Source: Didymodactylos carnosus (Eukaryota > Rotifera > Eurotatoria > Philodinida > Philodinidae). From it: a stretch of DNA of 24,542 nt. Made by a program: the position numbers and the translations under genes. Under the pieces are notes generated by a model. The model was not told the origin of the DNA and did no database searches. It saw only the letters and a list, made by a program, of their open reading frames with translations. The stretch covers positions 1 through 24,542 of the forward strand of contig CAJNOQ010002402.1 of the NCBI GenBank assembly GCA_905250885.1, in the 5' to 3' direction. Each line of letters starts with the position of its first letter. The stretch's first letter is position 1. This document shows positions 20,541-24,542 of the stretch, piece by piece.

Positions 20541-23500
20541 ATGAGCAACATCAGCGATTTTTCAACAGCAAAGTAAGTTTTTCTAGCAAGAAGGGGTTCC
20601 CTTTTCCAGCGACGTACCCAGAATTTCAGTAAGAAGTGGGCTAACCCTTTTTTTTGGCCAAAGAGAACAGTAAAAAGATTGTTGTGCAGTATTTTTATTT
20701 GCGATTTCAATCAAAATATTTTTTCCACTGTGAATTGAGGAAAACGAAATTTCTAATGGTTCTAAAAAAGTTTCTAGCTCTTGGTCAAGTGCTGGGTACG
20801 TCGCTGCCCTTTTCACTCCCTAATCGAATTTCCTGACAATGAAGAACAATGATTCCGAAAATTAATTGCAGTGACTACAGGATGAAAAAAATAACCTAAC
20901 TTTTTATGAAGAGAATCCTAGTGCATGCACTAAATCCATAGTATCCGAATAACCGATAGAATACTCATTCAGAGTGTAGTTGAAATTTTTACTTTGCGAT
21001 CTTTGCACAGTCAGCATGTTTAATAGAACCGACACACGCGAAGTCCTTATATTTGGTGCATTTTCTGAGAATGATGAAACCACCTCGTTTTTCTCCTTAA
21101 AAATACATGAGATAAATAGTCTAACTTGCGAGTAAGCAACACTAGGAAGAAATGACTTCTACTGACCGACATTCTCACTAAAATTGTTGTGTACTTATCC
21201 TGTGTTAATTATTTGCTTTTGATTATATTATCCTCTTTGAAAAAAGGTAAAAAACCAGTGATAAACGGCACAAAAATTGCAAAGAAAAGAAGCTTCACTA
21301 GGGTATTAATAGCTCGCAAACAAAAAGCTTCTCTTCTCTATTTTATTATTTAATGGTTCATCAATTTAGCGTTTTCTTCTTGATTTGAGTAATTGTCTTT
21401 ATAGTTCTGAATCTTTAAAACTCTAAGGTTCGTATATAAATTGATTGATAGATAATTCATACGATCAGAAACATATAGTTTAAACAGGATAGAATTTCTT
21501 TCAGACTTTTCGACTGAGAAAAATTTGGACAGCGTGATCTAGTTAATAATCAGAGTAAAATCTCTGCTATTGAGTGTTATAGTACTGTCTTTACTTTTGA
21601 ATAGTTAAAGCTACTAAAATTTTCTGTTTTGCACTCCTTTATGTTTTGTGTGTTATAGCGCAGGACCACATCGGACTCACACAGCGTTAAATCGTCAATT
21701 TCAAGCTGGAAAAAATCATGATCTATCGGCATCATCAGCAGCTTCCAATAGTAATTTAACAGATACAAATCGTATTATCCATGTGTTACAATGGAACATT
21801 CTTGCTCAAGGTTAGAATTTTGTCACCTATTATCTTGTTTATTCTATAATGTGTGTATGTCAAAATTTTAGCATTGTCGTATGCAGAAGGCAACTTTATT
21901 CGTGTAGAAAGTGACGTTGTTGACTTTGATCAGAGAAAACAGCATATTCTTGATCAGATATTGATTCATAAACCAGATTTATGTAGTTTAGAAGAAATGG
22001 ATATTTACGAAGCATTTCTCAAACCTGAGTTAGCTAAACATAAGTAAGAATTACTAGTCTACGATGTTTTTTCCACTAGAAAAAAACTGTAAGACTAAAT
22101 GTGAGTTGCTGTTAAATGTTAAAACGTATGCAGGGATGTTTTTTTCCAGGATAAAACGTTCAAATCTTGCTTCCCTACGGATAGCGAACATATTCCTTCA
22201 TTATGTTGAACAACATATTCTACTAGGTTTAATCATACCATCGACCGTTGATTGAATACCTCCTTTAGATTTTCTTTTGGGCTCTTGTACAAGTACTTAA
22301 AAATCGATAAAATATTTAAACTATTTCATATCTAGAAGAGTTCTGAATTTTGTTGTATAATGGATATACATATTAGGCAAGATTAATTACGTCAGTGACA
22401 TATACTGTGATCCGATGAATAAAAATTTTCCTCTTTTGAATAGTCTTCAGTATAGTGCAGCTCTTGTAGTGTCTAAGTCAATGAGAGAAGACTTAGATGG
22501 ATTTCTTCTATAGGATATATTAATTATTGAACTGTGAAAAAAATTATACTAAAAGAGTTTTAGAAAATTTTTTGAATGAAAATATTATTCCACATTATAT
22601 ACTTTTTAGAAATGTGACTATCAAATATAATGATCTAAACGTATTATAGTCTACTGTATATTGCATTTTATCCATTCTTTTTTAACTGCGAGTATGTCTG
22701 TGCATGCAACTTGTAATGGATCTAAACAACTCCATTAGTTGTCTACATAAACAGGTTTGAATTAAGGTGTCTTTTGTGTTTAAAGTTAAATAGATTCATT
22801 AGTGTAAAAAACATTTATGAATAAATATGCATTTAGAAACTAAATATCACGAAGAGAATCTTGTTTTTTAGTTATACGTGTTATTTTACACCGAAAACAA
22901 ATTCAAAATGTTTCGAATTTAAAGACACGACGAATTTCAAAGGACCCGTTAGTCTTTACACATCGTTTTTCCATTATACTTTTGAACTGTTGAATTTCAT
23001 TTCATTTTAGGATGGTATACTATTAATGTACAAAAATGATGTGTTTAAAGAAATTCGATCGAACAACTTCGAATTACCTGATGATGGAAGATATGCGAAA
23101 CAGGTACGTATGAGATCATTGCAAAGTGTTTCTCACCATGCACGTATGTTTTAGATGGTCTCTTGTCTTGAGTTAAAACACATTCCATCTCAAACAGAAA
23201 TTGTCTTCATTGGCACACATCTTAAAGCCAAAAAGCAATTTGCCGATAGTCGTACTCAACAAGCACAAGCCATTGTTGAATTTATAAAAAACCACTATTC
23301 AAAAACTTCGCATATACTATTAGCCGGTGATTTTAATGGCGAACGCGATGAAGAATTCTATAAAATCATATTATCGTGCGGATTTTCGAGTGCGTACAGT
23401 ACATTGTTGAACGGAGAGCCAGAGTTTACTACATGGAAATTTAAACAACGTGGATCAACAGAAAAAGAAGAATGTCGCACGATTGATTACATATTTTATA

Positions 23501-23640
23501 ATGCGGAGGGTTTCACACCTCTTGAATATCTATCACTCCCACAGAAGAGTGAAATTGGCACAAACGCTTTACCATCTAGAAATTATCCATCTGATCACTT
23601 GGCTCTTGCAGTAAAATTTTTGATATCTCCAAAAAAATAA
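20541..23640 (+). CDS. NOCT: Nocturnin-type EEP-fold phosphatase/exonuclease
   Basis: Nocturnin belongs to the endonuclease/exonuclease/phosphatase fold near CCR4 and dephosphorylates NADP(H); older work describes deadenylase activity. Exons: 20541-20572 (tentative), 21659-21810, 21872-22043, 22872-22947, 23011-23103, 23155-23640, about 336 aa. Hallmarks in order: VLQWNILAQ with the catalytic Asn; SLEEMD with the metal-binding Glu; THLKAK; LAGDFNGE (Asp/Asn pair); TIDYIFY; and NYPSDHLALAV with the catalytic His. Exon 4 is only 76 bp; it joins in phase and supplies the YFTPKTNSKCFEF stretch before GPDG, as in nocturnin. The first exon was chosen because its ATG frame and AA|GTAAGT donor match the phase of the next exon; its support is weak. 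Human nocturnin is 431 aa, and no clear mitochondrial targeting peptide is seen. Confidence 0.88.
20607..20806. mobile_element. 200-bp hAT-like MITE with perfect 8-bp target duplication
   Basis: Perfect 15-bp terminal inverted repeats, CAGCGACGTACCCAG and CTGGGTACGTCGCTG, bound exactly 200 bp. The element is flanked on both sides by CCCTTTTC (20599-20606 and 20807-20814). CAGNGRCGTA-CCCAG-type ends with 8-bp duplications are typical of hAT elements. It encodes no transposase; frames inside it are chance. It lies in the predicted first intron of the nocturnin-like gene. The intact duplication suggests a fairly young insertion. Confidence 0.93.
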
Positions 23641-23741
23641 ATTTTATTGTGTATAGGTTTTTTGAGCATTTGTATAACTGCTATTTTATACGCAGTGCAA
23701 TCTGCTACTTTTATTCGATGTGACTTGTTTTAGTGCGGTTT

Positions 23742-23747
23742 AATAAA
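23742..23747 (+). promoter_or_regulatory. Candidate poly(A) signal of the nocturnin-like gene
   Basis: AATAAA about 100 bases after the stop codon, followed by an AAT-rich run and a T-rich stretch. Confidence 0.55.
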
Positions 23748-23759
23748 TAATAATAATAA

Positions 23760-24542
23760 CAATGGATGTTACAGAAAGAATGGCGTAGTTTTTATTTTCA
23801 GTTTTTCTCCTCTCCCTTTGAACTCACAGAGTTCATCTTATTACCAAAAGATTGCCCATTCATTTCTTTACAAAATGGTGTATAGAAGATGATCTTAAGA
23901 CTTGAGACGCTGTCTTAATTGAACAAACATCGAAATGTCCGAAAAACTTAAAAAAATTAACACAGAAAAGTGCGTTTCGTCAGTATGAAGCTGAACGTAT
24001 GCGTTGTATCTAGAGCGATTAAGGCAAAATATAGCCCTTAAAATTCTCTACCGATTAGCTAAGGTGCCGCTAATGCAAAAATCAAGTGGAAAAGCTTTTG
24101 AATTTTCAAACACATATTCTGATTCGTCGGACGCTGCTGATCACGAATCTGATCTTATTTTTTCGATTTGACCGAGTTTCCATGCAGAAAATCTCAAAAT
24201 ACTGTGAGGGCGTCAAAAACCTCGAAAAACCGATTTTTCAGAAAAATCTCGATTATCTCCTGATCTTTTCATTTTTCGATCTCACCGGTGCGATTTTTGG
24301 ATTCAGCATCGTGAAGCATATCTAGGCACTTGTCATTCGATGACTTTTCTTCAAGTCTTAAACTCTTGTAGCTGATCAAACACTGATCACTCGAACCTTG
24401 AGGTTCTCACCGCGCAATGCTATCTAGTTTTTTGCCATCAGAGCTGGAGACTTCTTTCATACGCCAGAAGATTCACCTTGCCTTGCTCCACAAAAGTATG
24501 TGTCGTTTTTTCCAAAACGTTTTTCCTTTTAGGAGAAATTAG
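23760..24542. other. 3' flank, no gene recognised
   Basis: A 79-codon plus-strand frame (24086-24325) overlaps sequence with short AAAAATC/GATTTTT-type repeats and looks non-coding. The stretch around 24040-24260 has the feel of a dispersed repeat, but a single window cannot show that. Confidence 0.4.

Noticed and set aside
22064-22255. 63-codon frame in nocturnin intron 3
   Set aside because: Does not match nocturnin; the exon at 22872 supplies the missing conserved segment in phase.
24086-24325. 79-codon frame near the right edge
   Set aside because: Repeat-like, low-complexity composition and no recognisable protein family.
1-24542. tRNA, rRNA or spliced-leader RNA genes
   Set aside because: No cloverleaf box motifs, rRNA cores or leader sequence were recognised on either strand by eye.

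Overview
The window is eukaryotic, AT-rich nuclear DNA, most likely from a bdelloid rotifer or similarly compact invertebrate. Genes are split into small exons by GT...AG introns, many only 50-130 bp. Products are conserved animal proteins, and introns and intergenic DNA carry several short non-autonomous DNA transposons. No bacterial operons, CRISPR arrays, rRNA or tRNA genes were seen. The rotifer assignment is inference from style; no diagnostic sequence such as a telomere repeat or a spliced-leader gene is present.

Layout, left to right. (1) 7-8264, minus strand: a DOP1/Dopey gene. Eight exons were reconstructed (709-8264, about 1550 residues). The C-terminus lies beyond the left edge, and two introns hold mobile elements. 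(2) 8502-8753, minus: a small zinc-ribbon-like protein directly upstream of DOP1. (3) 8754-9700: a gap between divergent genes. (4) 9701-12306, plus: an HRS/HGS (ESCRT-0) gene of 11 exons, about 526 residues. It has FYVE, UIM, helical core and a C-terminal clathrin box but no visible VHS domain. (5) 12307-14350: intergenic DNA with a large palindrome. (6) 14351-16626, plus: an unrecognised coiled-coil protein of 8 exons, 465 residues. (7) 16627-20540: gene-poor DNA with repeats. (8) 20541-23640, plus: a nocturnin-type phosphatase/exonuclease gene, about 336 residues in 6 exons; one 76-bp exon was recovered by homology and phase. (9) 23641-24542: 3' flank with no gene seen.

DOP1 (Golgi/endosome trafficking) and HRS (endosomal sorting) act in related membrane pathways, but animal gene neighbours need not be functionally linked. 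I found no convincing new multi-gene system. The points most worth checking are the VHS-less HRS, the operon-like spacing of the zinc-ribbon gene and DOP1, the large palindrome with a nested terminal-repeat-like junction, and two hAT-type MITEs with recognisable 8-bp target duplications.
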